Notes: generated by a model not told the origin, from the sequence alone. Positions 37,430 to 47,610 are shown, numbered from the stretch's first letter. The stretch is DNA of 64,000 nucleotides from Rossellomorea sp. BNER (GCA_024213275.1 JANAVG010000009.1:62001-126000), one strand, 5' to 3'. Translations and numbers: made by a program.

Positions 37430-38050
37430 ATGAAAAAATTACTATCAGGTTTTGTAACAATGCTAGTGTTTGTTCTTGTTGTTTCTTCCGCATCGGCTTC
37501 AAGTGATACTGAAGTTAATCCTCAGCCTGGATCAGAAAAAAATTATACGATTAAATCCTTCCACTATTTAACTGTGGATGGAAATGTTGTAGATTCCCAG
37601 TCCATAGTGAGTAACGAATCCAACAAAGACATAAAAATAACGATGGTTCTACCTAAGCAGGATAAAAACGGCAATTGGTTGGCGTATGGGTTTACGAGCA
37701 GAGAAACTTTGCAGGCATTTATCGATAAAGATAAACAAAGACTTCAAACCAAAGTTGAGATCATGGGCAGTGGTACTTGTTGTACTGATTTCTATGAGTA
37801 TAAAAATAAAGGCGGGCAGTATATTTATTGGAGAGACGGGTTTAAAAACTTGCCTTCTAGCTGGAATGATAGAATTTCTTCCTTAAGTACGGCGTCACCT
37901 TCTGCAAGCTATTCGACTACGCTGTGGGAGCATACTTCATATCAAGGGTATGGCAGAGGAGTCTTCTTTAGACACTCCGATTGGTGGGGTAAAACGGCTA
38001 ATATGGCTTGGGATTGGAACAACGAAGCTTCGGCGATTGAAATCAAATAA
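37430..38050 (+). CDS. secreted beta/gamma-crystallin-like protein (206 aa)
   Basis: A signal peptide (residues 1-24, 'VLVVSSASA|SS') precedes a linker and a C-terminal region of about 100 residues. There 'STTLWEHTSYQGYGRGVFF' and the preceding 'SWNDRISSL' match beta/gamma-crystallin repeats and peptidase-inhibitor I36-like folds; 'NNEASAIEIK' closes the last strand. A CC pair and Asp/Asn-rich positions could bind disulfide partners or calcium. It may be a stress or antagonism protein, but the function is unknown. It has a GGAGAG ribosome binding site and its own terminator, so it is monocistronic. Confidence 0.7.
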   Translation: MKKLLSGFVTMLVFVLVVSSASASSDTEVNPQPGSEKNYTIKSFHYLTVDGNVVDSQSIVSNESNKDIKITMVLPKQDKNGNWLAYGFTSRETLQAFIDKDKQRLQTKVEIMGSGTCCTDFYEYKNKGGQYIYWRDGFKNLPSSWNDRISSLSTASPSASYSTTLWEHTSYQGYGRGVFFRHSDWWGKTANMAWDWNNEASAIEIK

Positions 38051-38084
38051 CGGTAGATTGCGAATGACCAAGTGAAGGTTGAAC

Positions 38085-38136
38085 AAAACCACTATTCTCT
38101 CATCGATTTAGAAGGAATGGGAGAATAGTGGTTTTT
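38085..38136 (+). terminator. intrinsic terminator after the crystallin-like gene
   Basis: AAAACCACTATTCTC (38085-38099) pairs with GAGAATAGTGGTTTTT (38121-38136). The stem is nearly perfect with a T-run, 35 bp after the stop. Confidence 0.9.
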
Positions 38137-38350
38137 AAAAAAAATTATCAAGCGAACGTATGGTGGTATATGCCCTGTAGACTCCCTGAAAACTCTTAAC
38201 CTTTTATCAATCGCAGCATGTAAATTCACACCAGATTCTTATCACATTTAACACCCTTTCATTTAAAAAGGTCTCCTATTATTAAAAATTCAAACAGACC
38301 TTAAACAATCCTCATCTAAATTAAAATCAAGTCGCTTAATCTTCCATATG

Positions 38351-38902
38351 TCATCGATTGTTCAACAAAGGAAGAAACTTTTCATGTTTAAAGGTGTTCT
38401 CAGTTTCTGAAATCGTTTGAGAAAGAAGAATATCAATGGAATCCGTTAATGAATTTAGAACTTTTTGGACAAATCCATTCTCAAATTGATCTAATGGCTC
38501 AGGTAACTCATCCTCGTCTAATATAAAGTAGTCTCCGTTAGGAAGAACCATAATATCAATAATCAAATCCTCAAAAGATACCACTTTATCTGTTATATAT
38601 GTATTTTTTACGATATTAAAATAGGAGCCTAAATATTCCCCATTATGATCTCTCCAAATGTATAAATTAAATGGCCGGTCTTTCCAGTAGTATGCTAGTG
38701 TATAACTACCTTTAGGGATAGTTAATTTATTTTGGCTTGCTATCATCGTAAAGGAATCTTGTACTTCATGAAAAAGCACGACATGGTGATTTCTTGCTTT
38801 TACTAGTAAACAGCTATATTCCACAATTGAAGAGTCGTAACGTATTTTTCTTTCTATTACTTTATGGCAGCTTTTCATTGTTAGTGTACTCAAATTGACC
38901 AA
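38351..38902 (-). CDS. DUF402 family protein (possible nucleoside di/triphosphatase)
   Basis: The 183-residue protein carries a DUF402 core: 'YYWKDRPFNLYIWRDHNGEYLGSYFNIV' then 'FEDLIIDIMVLPNGDYFILDEDEL', with the acidic metal-binding cluster of the family. Characterised members (e.g. FomD, staphylococcal Ntdp) hydrolyse nucleotide-type phosphoanhydrides. The start is TTG 38902 with AAAGGAG 11 bases before it; ATG 38878 is the alternative. It stands alone, and its substrate cannot be inferred from neighbours. Confidence 0.75.
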   Translation of the reverse strand: MVNLSTLTMKSCHKVIERKIRYDSSIVEYSCLLVKARNHHVVLFHEVQDSFTMIASQNKLTIPKGSYTLAYYWKDRPFNLYIWRDHNGEYLGSYFNIVKNTYITDKVVSFEDLIIDIMVLPNGDYFILDEDELPEPLDQFENGFVQKVLNSLTDSIDILLSQTISETENTFKHEKFLPLLNNR

Positions 38903-39133
38903 AGCTTTAGATTCTCCTTTCTACCTAATGCCTTCCACAGAACAAATAATTTTATTAATTGTAACATCTATAAAACCAACTTGTTTTCACTGTCTAAAAA
39001 ACAATCTCCCCAGAAAACAAAAAGACACCTTCTTATTAATGAAAGGTGCCCTTTTCATGAACGGGGTTGTCCCGTTATGGATTGTCGAAAACATTTGATT
39101 CATTTTCTTTACTAATGAAGGTGGAACTCAAAT

Positions 39134-39799
39134 TTATTTACCCAATACCAATTGATTGAATTGTTCTACTGTTTCAAAGTAATAGTTAGAATCCCTTTTC
39201 ATCTGTTCCTTGATTTCAGGAATACGGTGAGACCATCCAGCAGCTGCGAAGTCTACGTTACAACTTCTTGCCATCTCCATTCCAGGCTTAAGGTCATCTA
39301 CCATAAGTGCTTCAGTTTCTTGAAGATTAAAACGTTTTAATATTTGTATTATTGGGTAAGGATGTGGCTTTCTCTGATGTTCAGGAAGTTCCCATCCAAA
39401 GATTTCATCTGGTAAAAATCCACAATGGATAGAGTAGTCTCTTTCGATTCGGCGTCTCTCAGAATGAGAAACAACTGTCACGATTCCACCTTGTTTTTTA
39501 AATTCTTGGATGGTTTCAGAAAACATCTCATAAAAATCCGGTACAGTTGATTCGGTATACCTTTTCCATACTTCTTGCTGATGTTGAAGTTCAACGTCTG
39601 TAAATTTAATGATGTCTTTACATAAAGAAAGGAACCCTGGATTGAAACAATATCCAACAAACTCATCTAGAGTAATAGTCTTTTCATTTGGTCGAAGTTT
39701 TTTAAGAGCTTCAACAAAAGATGGATAATGTATTTTCGGTGTACTTTTTACTGCAGTATCATCATGGTCTAAGATTAAACATTTATATTTTAAAGTCAT
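39134..39799 (-). CDS. HAD-superfamily hydrolase
   Basis: This 221-residue protein starts with the HAD nucleophile motif 'CLILDHDDTAVKS' (Asp nucleophile, then Asp two residues on). It has the motif II Ser in 'IVTVVSHSE', a Lys near 'HQRKPHPYP' and the acidic motif 'ALMVDDLKPGMEMA'. The helical cap lies in residues 20-95, as in phosphoglycolate phosphatase-like enzymes. The substrate is unknown. The frame opens at 39835, but GGGGGAT precedes ATG 39799. It is divergent from cysJ. Confidence 0.82.
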   Translation of the reverse strand: MTLKYKCLILDHDDTAVKSTPKIHYPSFVEALKKLRPNEKTITLDEFVGYCFNPGFLSLCKDIIKFTDVELQHQQEVWKRYTESTVPDFYEMFSETIQEFKKQGGIVTVVSHSERRRIERDYSIHCGFLPDEIFGWELPEHQRKPHPYPIIQILKRFNLQETEALMVDDLKPGMEMARSCNVDFAAAGWSHRIPEIKEQMKRDSNYYFETVEQFNQLVLGK

Positions 39800-39911
39800 G
39801 ACATCCCCCATATTAACTCGTAAAATCCCATACATTATAACATATCAAAGCCATTCAATTCCTGCTCTTATAGCCCATTTGCTTAAATGGATATGAATTG
39901 AAAATTAACCC

Positions 39912-39939
39912 TTGTAAACACATAGGAATTATGTATAAT
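39912..39939 (+). promoter_or_regulatory. cysJI promoter
   Basis: TTGTAA (39912-39917) and TATAAT (39934-39939) are 16 bp apart, giving a start near 39947 and a leader of about 115 bases. Confidence 0.65.
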
Positions 39940-39986
39940 ATAAATTAAATTAAAATACTCTAATAAAAAGACTGATTGGAAAAACC

Positions 39987-40018
39987 AAAGGTCCTTAACT
40001 ATTGTTAAGGGCCTTTTT
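39987..40018 (+). terminator. leader terminator between the cysJ promoter and gene
   Basis: AAAGGTCCTTAAC pairs with GTTAAGGGCCTTT and is followed by a T-run. It lies after the promoter and 44 bp before the cysJ ATG, with no upstream gene on this strand, so it looks like an attenuator. A small TTGG-AAAAA-CCAA hairpin just upstream overlaps its first arm and could compete. No known riboswitch class is recognised. Confidence 0.65.
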
Positions 40019-40061
40019 GTGTTTTAAATGATGAATTATATTTCTTTGTGAGGTGGTATTA

Positions 40062-41897
40062 ATGGAACTTCAGGTAATAAATAGCCCTTTTAATCAGGAA
40101 CAAGCACAGCTCCTTAATAGCGTTCTTGCCACGTTGACGGATTCGCAAAAGGTGTGGCTAAGCGGGTATCTCGCCTCTTCCCAATCGAATTCAACTTTGG
40201 GAACATTGGCTACTGATCTGCAGGAAGCACCCCAAATGCTCTCTTCAATCACGGAGCAAGTAGTTTCCAAGGAAGTGACCATTCTATTCGGGTCACAGAC
40301 TGGCAACGCACAAGGACTTGCTGAAGATCTATCAGGTAAGTTGGAGAAACATGGTTTTCAAGTAGCACTTTCTTCTATGAACGATTTTAAACCAAATCGC
40401 ATCAAAAAGGTTCAAAATCTTCTTATTTTGGCAAGTACACACGGAGAAGGAGATCCGCCGGATAACGCCCTATCCTTCTATGAGTTTCTAAATGGCAGAC
40501 GGGCTCCTCAATTAAACGATCTACGATTCTCGGTACTTTCTTTAGGAGACAGCTCTTATGAATTTTTCTGTCAGACAGGGAAGGACTTTGACCGACGACT
40601 GGAGGAGCTGGGTGGTAAACGGCTTTGCCCACGCGTTGATTGTGACTTGGATTTTGACGAACCTGCATCTGAATGGATGGAAAGTGTTTTAAGTGGTTTG
40701 AAAGAAACACAGGAAAGTGAATCTCCTCTCCCATCATCAAGCAAAACAGAAACATCCATTGATCAAGCAAGTTATTCAAGAACGAATCCTTTTAAAGCGG
40801 AAATTCTTGAAAGTGTAAATCTTAACGGACGTGGATCAAATAAGGAAACGAGGCATCTAGAGTTATCGCTTGAAGGGGCTAACCTTGAATATGAACCTGG
40901 GGACAGTCTCGGGATATATCCAGAAAATGATCCTGCGTTAGTAGATCTTCTTATTTGGGAAATGAACTGGAATCCGGATGAGCAGGTGGCTGTGAATAAG
41001 CAAGGAGATAGGAGTCCATTACGGGATGCCCTCATCACAAACTACGAAATCACTGTACTAACTAAGCCACTAATCGAAAAGGCATCTCAGGTTTTCTCAA
41101 ACAATGATTTGAAGGGGCTTTTGGCAGCAGGAAATGAGGAGGAACTACGGAGGTACATAGAAGGACGCGATCTTCTGGATTTAGTGCGGGATTTTGCCTT
41201 AAAAGAGGTTCCGGCAAGCACATTCATTTCGATCCTTCGAAAAATCCCACCCCGTCTTTATTCGATTGCTAGCAGTTTAAAAGCCAATCCAGATGAAGTA
41301 CACCTAACGATTGGGGCTGTTAGGTACAATGCCCATGAACGCGACCGGACCGGGGTCTGCTCTATACAATGCGCAGAGCGGGCACTACCAGGCGACTTTT
41401 TGCCGGTCTTTATTCAGCGAAATCAAAATTTCAAGCTTCCTTCTGATCAGGATACACCCATTATCATGATCGGACCTGGTACTGGGATTGCTCCGTTTAG
41501 GTCATTCCTCCAAGAACGCGAAGAGCTTGAGGCTGAAGGGAAATCATGGTTGTTCTTTGGTGACCAGCACTTCGTTACGGATTTCCTTTATCAGATAGAA
41601 TGGCAGCAATGGCTAAAGAATGGTGTATTAACAAAGATGGATGTTGCCTTTTCACGTGATACGGAGGAAAAAGTGTATGTCCAAGATCGAATGAAAGAAA
41701 ATAGTCGAGAGCTTTACCAATGGTTGGAGGATGGAGCCGTTGTCTATATTTGTGGCGACGAAAAACGGATGGCACATGACGTTCATGAAACGCTGATAAC
41801 GATTATTGAACGGGAAGGTCAGATGAGTAAAAAGCAAGCAGAAGCCTACCTAACCGACATGCAACAGCATAAACGATATCAGCGTGATGTTTATTAA
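40062..41897 (+). CDS. cysJ: sulfite reductase flavoprotein subunit CysJ
   Basis: This 611-residue protein transfers electrons from NADPH through FAD and FMN to CysI. A flavodoxin domain at about residues 70-215 contains 'ILFGSQTGNAQGLAEDL' and 'ASTHGEGDPPDNA'. The FAD domain has 'RLYSIASSLKAN' and 'GVCS'; the NADPH domain has 'MIGPGTGIAPFRSFLQER' and the terminal 'QRDVY'. ATG 40062 follows GAGGTGG; the GTG at 40053 lies within that site. cysI follows 24 bp later. The expected regulation is by sulfur status; CysL is the activator in B. subtilis, and no CysL gene is nearby. Confidence 0.95.
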   Translation: MELQVINSPFNQEQAQLLNSVLATLTDSQKVWLSGYLASSQSNSTLGTLATDLQEAPQMLSSITEQVVSKEVTILFGSQTGNAQGLAEDLSGKLEKHGFQVALSSMNDFKPNRIKKVQNLLILASTHGEGDPPDNALSFYEFLNGRRAPQLNDLRFSVLSLGDSSYEFFCQTGKDFDRRLEELGGKRLCPRVDCDLDFDEPASEWMESVLSGLKETQESESPLPSSSKTETSIDQASYSRTNPFKAEILESVNLNGRGSNKETRHLELSLEGANLEYEPGDSLGIYPENDPALVDLLIWEMNWNPDEQVAVNKQGDRSPLRDALITNYEITVLTKPLIEKASQVFSNNDLKGLLAAGNEEELRRYIEGRDLLDLVRDFALKEVPASTFISILRKIPPRLYSIASSLKANPDEVHLTIGAVRYNAHERDRTGVCSIQCAERALPGDFLPVFIQRNQNFKLPSDQDTPIIMIGPGTGIAPFRSFLQEREELEAEGKSWLFFGDQHFVTDFLYQIEWQQWLKNGVLTKMDVAFSRDTEEKVYVQDRMKENSRELYQWLEDGAVVYICGDEKRMAHDVHETLITIIEREGQMSKKQAEAYLTDMQQHKRYQRDVY

Positions 41898-41921
41898 ATT
41901 ATGGTTGAAAGGAGATAAAAA

Positions 41922-43646
41922 ATGATCAAAAATAAATTACCACTAACCCATGAAGGTCCTCCAAGTGATGTGGAACGAATCAAAAAAGACAGCAACTATT
42001 TGCGTGGAACATTGGCGGAATCATTTACTGAACCGATTAGTGCGGGAATTCCTTCTGATGACAACCGCTTGATGAAATTTCACGGCAGTTACCTGCAAGA
42101 TGACAGGGATGTGAGAAATGAACGCCAGCGACAGAAGCTTGAACCTGCCTACCAATTCATGGTGCGAGTACGTGCCCCTGGCGGCGTAACGACACCAGAA
42201 CAATGGTTGGTTATGGACAATATTGCCCATAAATACGGAAACAGCACGATTAAGCTAACAACCCGGCAGTCGTTTCAAATGCATGGAATTTTAAAGTGGA
42301 ATATGAAAAAAAGCATCCAAGAAATTGATGCCGCTTTAATGAATGCACTAGCTGCATGCGGTGATGTGAACAGGAACGTCATGTGTAATCCTAATCCGTA
42401 TCAATCGGAAATCCATTCGGAGGTGTACGGATGGGCCAAAGAACTGAGCGATTACCTTGCCCCCCGAACTAGAGCCTATCACGAAATCTGGCTTGACGAA
42501 GAACAAGTAGCAGGCAGTCCCAAAGCAGATGAAGAGGTAGAACCTATGTATGGAGCTCTTTATTTGCCCAGAAAGTTTAAAATCGGTATCGCCGTCCCTC
42601 CTTCCAACGATGTGGATGTCTTTTCTCAGGATCTTGGCTTAATTGCGGTCGTAGAAGAAGGAAGACTGAAAGGATTTAATATCGCTGTCGGGGGAGGCAT
42701 GGGGATGACGCATGGAGATAAAGAGACGTATCCCCAGGTAGCCAGAGTCATTGGCTTCTGTACACCAGACAAGATTGTCGATGTTGCTGAGAAAGTTATA
42801 ACCATTCAAAGGGATTATGGAAACCGTTCTGTCAGAAAGAATGCCCGTTTCAAATACACGATTGACAAACTTGGAATAGATTTCATTAAAGATGAACTAA
42901 ACGATCGCCTAGGATGGAATCTTGAAGAAGCACGTCCTTATCATTTCGACCATAATGGCGACCGTTACGGCTGGGTACGCGGAAGCGATGGAAATTGGCA
43001 TCTAACCTTATTTATTCAGAATGGCCGCGTTACGGATTTAGAAGACTATCCACTTATGACTGGACTTAGGGAAATTTCTAAGATTCATACTGGCGATTTC
43101 CGGCTTAGCCCTAATCAAAACCTTGTCATTGCCAATGTCACAGATGAGAAAAAAGAGGAAATTGTAGAGTTAGTAAAGAAATATCGTCTGACAGATGGCA
43201 AGCACCAATCCGCATTACGCAGGAACTCCATGGCCTGTGTAGCCCTTCCAACTTGTGGATTAGCCATGGCTGAATCTGAACGATATCTACCGGCTTTGAT
43301 TGATAAATTAGAGTCCATTGTGGAAGAGTGCGGATTACATGAAGAGGAAATTACCATTCGGATGACAGGATGTCCTAACGGATGTGCCCGTCCTGGCCTT
43401 GCCGAGATTGCCTTTATTGGGAAAGCACCAGGGAAATACAATCTATACCTAGGGGGTGGATTCTCTGGTAACCGGCTGAATAAGCTGTACAGGGAAAATA
43501 TTGGGGAGTCTGAAATTTTGGAAACACTCCACCCTATTCTTTCCCGATATGCAAAAGAACGACAAGATGGCGAACGATTCGGGGATTATGTGATCCGTGC
43601 GGGATTGGTAAAAGAAGTTCATTCCGGCCTGGATTTCCATGCTTAA
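41922..43646 (+). CDS. cysI: sulfite reductase hemoprotein subunit CysI
   Basis: This 574-residue protein reduces sulfite to sulfide at a coupled sirohaem/[4Fe-4S] centre. The cluster Cys are in '[14 protein letters not shown]' and '[10 protein letters not shown]' near residues 435 and 480, and the substrate-binding '[10 protein letters not shown]' and '[10 protein letters not shown]' segments are present. AAAGGAG precedes the ATG. It is the second gene of cysJI. Confidence 0.96.
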   Translation: MIKNKLPLTHEGPPSDVERIKKDSNYLRGTLAESFTEPISAGIPSDDNRLMKFHGSYLQDDRDVRNERQRQKLEPAYQFMVRVRAPGGVTTPEQWLVMDNIAHKYGNSTIKLTTRQSFQMHGILKWNMKKSIQEIDAALMNALAACGDVNRNVMCNPNPYQSEIHSEVYGWAKELSDYLAPRTRAYHEIWLDEEQVAGSPKADEEVEPMYGALYLPRKFKIGIAVPPSNDVDVFSQDLGLIAVVEEGRLKGFNIAVGGGMGMTHGDKETYPQVARVIGFCTPDKIVDVAEKVITIQRDYGNRSVRKNARFKYTIDKLGIDFIKDELNDRLGWNLEEARPYHFDHNGDRYGWVRGSDGNWHLTLFIQNGRVTDLEDYPLMTGLREISKIHTGDFRLSPNQNLVIANVTDEKKEEIVELVKKYRLTDGKHQSALRRNSMACVALPTCGLAMAESERYLPALIDKLESIVEECGLHEEEITIRMTGCPNGCARPGLAEIAFIGKAPGKYNLYLGGGFSGNRLNKLYRENIGESEILETLHPILSRYAKERQDGERFGDYVIRAGLVKEVHSGLDFHA

Positions 43647-43767
43647 ACCGCCGCAGAGCGCCGAATAGGCTCACCGCCCGCCCCGCGAAAAGCGAGCAGC
43701 CTTTCGCTGCAACCAACCACTACTCTTTTTTGAAAAATAGCAACAAAGTTTACGAAAATGGCTAATC

Positions 43768-43808
43768 AAAAAAGCCCTATAATCCAAGCTTGGATTATAG
43801 GGTTTTTT
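43768..43808. terminator. bidirectional terminator between cysI and ppdK
   Basis: A perfect palindrome at 43775-43802 (14-bp arms centred on AAGCTT) has A-runs before and T-runs after it. It serves both converging genes. Confidence 0.9.
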
Positions 43809-43871
43809 ATTTCAATAAACACATGTACGCGAAAAATGAAGAAACTGCCCAAAGAGGCAGCCGCATCATTT

Positions 43872-46541
43872 TTATATTTTAGCTTGAAGTTCGTACTTTT
43901 TTTGTTCATGTTTAATAGTTGCTTGAGCTGCTGCGAGGCGTGCAAGAGGTACACGGTATGGTGAACAGCTTGTGTAATCCAGTCCTAAATCATGGCAGAA
44001 CTGAATTGAGTTTTTATCTCCTCCATGTTCTCCGCAAATACCTGTTTTGAGCCCCGGCTTTATTTCCCTACCAAGCTTTACCCCAGTTTCAACAAGTTTT
44101 CCTACTCCATCTTGATCAAGAGAAACGAATGGATTTTCTGGAAGAACTTTGTTTTCAATATAGGCTTGAAGGAATTTACCTTCTGCATCATCACGACTGT
44201 ATCCAAAAGTAGTTTGGGTTAAATCATTGGTTCCAAACGAGAAAAAGTCTGCCTCTTCAGCAATTTGGTCGGCTGTTAAGGCTGCTCGCGGAACTTCAAT
44301 CATCGTACCAATGAGATAATCAAATTCCAGTCCTGTTTCTTCCTCAACTTGCAACCCAGCATTAATAACTAATTGTCGCATTTCCTTCAACTCATTTACA
44401 TGGCCAACCAAAGGAATCATAATTTCTGGTTTTACGTTTACTCCTTTTTCCATTAGCTTTGCAATGGCATAGAAGATTGCTTTTGCTTGCATGAGGTATA
44501 TTTCTGGAAAAACCATTCCCAATCGGCAGCCACGGTGCCCTAACATTGGGTTAAATTCATCTAATTGACGTACTTTTCTTAAAAGATGCTCTTTATCCTT
44601 TAATTCCTTGGTATTTGAACCTGTCATCTGAAGCTTTGTCACTTCAACCAGCAGTTCTTCCTTATCCGGCAAAAATTCGTGAAGAGGAGGATCTAATAAT
44701 CGAATCGTTACAGGGTATCCTTGCATCGCCTCAAAAATCCCCTCAAAATCCTCTTGTTGCATAGGTAAAAGCTTAGTAAGCGCAGTTTCACGCTCCTCAT
44801 AGGTTTCAGCAAGTATCATATCCTGAACAATCGGAATTCGATGGACATCCATAAACATATGTTCTGTACGGCATAATCCGATTCCACCTGCTCCAAATGT
44901 TAAAGCTTTTTTAGCATCCTCTGGATTATCGGCATTTGCTCTTACGTCAAGTTTTCTCTCCTCATCTGCCCAAGTAAGCAACAATTGAAACTCGTCCGAA
45001 AGTTGCGGCTCGATCATTGGAATTTCACCTAGGATGATTTCACCAGTTGAACCATCCACAGTAATAACATCACCTTGGTTCACGATCGTATCTCCTACTT
45101 TAAACTGCTTTAATTTCAGATCAATTTTTAGTGATTCACAGCCACATACACAAGCTTTTCCCATACCTCTTGCCACAACGGCTGCATGACTTGTCATTCC
45201 TCCACGGCTAGTGATAGTTGCTTGAGTAGCTACAATTCCATGAATATCATCAGGTGTCGTTTCTGGGCGGACAAGGATAACCTTTTTACCATCTTTCGCT
45301 AATCTTTCGGCTTCATCTGCATCGAATACGACTTGCCCTGTTGCTGCACCAGGTGAGGCTGGTAAACCATTAGCTAACGGGTTCCGCTCATGTGAATCAT
45401 CAATTCGACGATGGAGCAGCTGATTTAGCTGATCAGGATCTACGCGCAAAATCGCTTCTTTCTTACTAATAAGTTGCTCTTTTACTAATTCAACGGCTAT
45501 TCTAATTGCTGCTTGAGCTGTTCTTTTACCAGTCCTTGTTTGAAGAATAAATAGTTCACCACTCTCTACTGTGAACTCAATGTCCTGCATGTCCTGATAG
45601 TGCTTTTCGAGAAGTTGGCAAGTCTCAATAAACTGCTGATATACTTCTGGCATTTCATCTTGGAGGGTAGCAATGGGTTGAGGTGTACGTATTCCAGCAA
45701 CTACATCCTCCCCTTGAGCATTGATCAAATATTCACCATAAAGCTTTGCTTCCCCTGTAGATGGGTTCCGTGTAAAAGCCACTCCGGTACCAGAATCGTT
45801 ACCCATATTTCCAAAGACCATACTTTGAATGTTCACTGCTGTACCAAGATGACCCGGAATTTTCTGAAGACGGCGGTATACAATCGCACGTTGGTTGTTC
45901 CACGATTCAAAAACAGCGCTGATGGAAAGATATAATTGCTCCTTTGGATTCTCAGGAAAAGCCCTTTTAGCATGTCTCTTAACAATATCTTTGTATCCTT
46001 TAATAACCTCTTTCCAATCTTCCGCAGACATTTCAGGATCTGAATCATATCCCTTTTCTTCCCTGGTTTCTTCTAAATATTGTTCAAAATAAAAGCCATC
46101 TACTTTAAGGACAACATCACTAAACATTTGAATGAACCTACGGTAAGAGTCATAGGCAAAACGTGAATTTTTTGTAAGCTTTGCCATCCCCTCCACTGTT
46201 TCATCATTCATTCCAAGGTTTAAAACGGTATCCATCATTCCAGGCATCGAATGCACTGCACCGGAGCGGACGGAAACAAGCAGTGGATTTGATGGGTCTC
46301 CAAGCTTTTTACCTGTTTTATCCTCAAGACTTTTAAGAGCTTCTAATACCTGAAATTCGATCTCTGTAGAAATAGATTTTCCTTCATCGTAATACGAGTT
46401 ACATGCCTCCGTTGAAATGGTAAAACCATACGGAACGGGCAAACCAATTCGGGTCATTTCTGCTAGATTAGCTCCTTTACCTCCTAAAAGCTCCTTTTTT
46501 TCACTGTTCCCCTCATCAAACATATAGACAAATTTATTCAT
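43872..46541 (-). CDS. ppdK: pyruvate, phosphate dikinase PPDK
   Basis: This 889-residue enzyme interconverts pyruvate, ATP and Pi with PEP, AMP and PPi. It has the N-terminal ATP-grasp domain ('GGKGANLAEMTRIGLPVP', 'SVRSGAVHSMPGMMDT'), the phosphohistidine domain with catalytic His in 'RGGMTSHAAVVARGMG', and a PEP-binding TIM barrel ending 'GTMIEVPRAAL' and 'GICGEHGGD'. It overlaps the upstream ppsR by 8 bp. PPDK with PpsR control is common in Bacillaceae for PEP supply on C3/C4 carbon sources. Confidence 0.96.
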   Translation of the reverse strand: MNKFVYMFDEGNSEKKELLGGKGANLAEMTRIGLPVPYGFTISTEACNSYYDEGKSISTEIEFQVLEALKSLEDKTGKKLGDPSNPLLVSVRSGAVHSMPGMMDTVLNLGMNDETVEGMAKLTKNSRFAYDSYRRFIQMFSDVVLKVDGFYFEQYLEETREEKGYDSDPEMSAEDWKEVIKGYKDIVKRHAKRAFPENPKEQLYLSISAVFESWNNQRAIVYRRLQKIPGHLGTAVNIQSMVFGNMGNDSGTGVAFTRNPSTGEAKLYGEYLINAQGEDVVAGIRTPQPIATLQDEMPEVYQQFIETCQLLEKHYQDMQDIEFTVESGELFILQTRTGKRTAQAAIRIAVELVKEQLISKKEAILRVDPDQLNQLLHRRIDDSHERNPLANGLPASPGAATGQVVFDADEAERLAKDGKKVILVRPETTPDDIHGIVATQATITSRGGMTSHAAVVARGMGKACVCGCESLKIDLKLKQFKVGDTIVNQGDVITVDGSTGEIILGEIPMIEPQLSDEFQLLLTWADEERKLDVRANADNPEDAKKALTFGAGGIGLCRTEHMFMDVHRIPIVQDMILAETYEERETALTKLLPMQQEDFEGIFEAMQGYPVTIRLLDPPLHEFLPDKEELLVEVTKLQMTGSNTKELKDKEHLLRKVRQLDEFNPMLGHRGCRLGMVFPEIYLMQAKAIFYAIAKLMEKGVNVKPEIMIPLVGHVNELKEMRQLVINAGLQVEEETGLEFDYLIGTMIEVPRAALTADQIAEEADFFSFGTNDLTQTTFGYSRDDAEGKFLQAYIENKVLPENPFVSLDQDGVGKLVETGVKLGREIKPGLKTGICGEHGGDKNSIQFCHDLGLDYTSCSPYRVPLARLAAAQATIKHEQKKYELQAKI

Positions 46542-47355
46542 GGAAGACGACCCCTCTCTTTTTTAACATGGCTAATAGTAAATCCGCTGTCTCTTCTATT
46601 GCTTTATTTGAGACATTAATGACCGGACAACCGATTCGTTTCATAATTTTTTCAGCATAATCTAATTCTTCAAGAATCCGATCCAAACTTGAATAATTCG
46701 CTTGGGTTGTTAACCCTAAACTTTTTAATCGTTCCCTGCGAATTTCATTTAATTTATCTGGGGTTATGACTAAACCTACACATTTATTTTTGGGAATATC
46801 AAAAAGTTCATCAGGTGGTGTTATTTCCGGTACTAAAGGTACATTTGCCACCTTAAATCTTTTATGGGCCAAATACATAGAAAGCGGTGTCTTTGATGTT
46901 CTAGAAACTCCAATTAATACAATATCTGCACTATTAATCCCTCTTAGATCTTGTCCATCGTCATATTTTACGGCGAACTCAATGGCTTCAACTCTACGGA
47001 AATAGTTATCATCCAATTTCCTCATAAGCCGTGGCTGCCGTATGGGGTCTTTATTAAATTTTTGAATAAATGCTTTCATAAGTGGATTCATTAAATCAAT
47101 GGCAATAATCCCTTCCTCTCGTGCACGCTGGTCAAGATATTGCTTTAAAGGCGGTATTACGATCGTATAGGCAATGATGGAATTACTATACTTTGCAGCA
47201 GTAAAGACATTATTAAGATCTTTAATATCCTCTACATAAGAGATATGTTTGATTTCAACATCTCCCCCATTAAATTGTGCTGCAACTGCTTTTACCATCA
47301 ATTCAGCCGTTTCGCCAACCGAATCAGATACAACATAAACAATTTCCTTATTCAC
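46534..47355 (-). CDS. ppsR: PPDK/PEP synthase regulatory protein PpsR (DUF299)
   Basis: This 273-residue bifunctional kinase/phosphorylase controls PPDK by ADP-dependent phosphorylation and Pi-dependent dephosphorylation of a Thr next to the catalytic His. It begins 'EIVYVVSDSVGETAELMVKA' and has the P-loop-like 'VLIGVSRTSKTPLSMYLA' near residue 147. The start is GTG 47355 after AGGGGGAT; an out-of-frame ATG-TGA overlaps that GTG. It overlaps ppdK, which fits co-translation with its target. Confidence 0.95.
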   Translation of the reverse strand: MNKEIVYVVSDSVGETAELMVKAVAAQFNGGDVEIKHISYVEDIKDLNNVFTAAKYSNSIIAYTIVIPPLKQYLDQRAREEGIIAIDLMNPLMKAFIQKFNKDPIRQPRLMRKLDDNYFRRVEAIEFAVKYDDGQDLRGINSADIVLIGVSRTSKTPLSMYLAHKRFKVANVPLVPEITPPDELFDIPKNKCVGLVITPDKLNEIRRERLKSLGLTTQANYSSLDRILEELDYAEKIMKRIGCPVINVSNKAIEETADLLLAMLKKRGVVFHE

Positions 47356-47569
47356 ATACCGATCCCCCTATTCGATTGCCTTTTAATGTTATTTAATTGA
47401 GTATTTATGTTATCCTATTAGCATGAATTTTTACATATATGTCATACTATTAAATTAAATAGTATATTACCATTAATAATGATTCGTTACAATCCTTTTT
47501 TCGGTTATGGTACAAAAACTACACTATAAATTACAGGTAAACCCATATATGTGAAAATGTATATAAGTT

Positions 47570-47610
47570 AAGCGACCTTGTGTTACGGAATGGAATTAAC
47601 AAGGTCGCTT
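47570..47610. terminator. hairpin upstream of ppsR
   Basis: AAGCGACCTTGT (47570-47581) pairs with ACAAGGTCGCTT (47599-47610). T-rich sequence follows on the plus strand and TTAACTTA on the minus strand. It is probably an old terminator. The rest of 47611-47900 shows no recognisable gene; the overlapping short frames on both strands look spurious. Confidence 0.55.
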
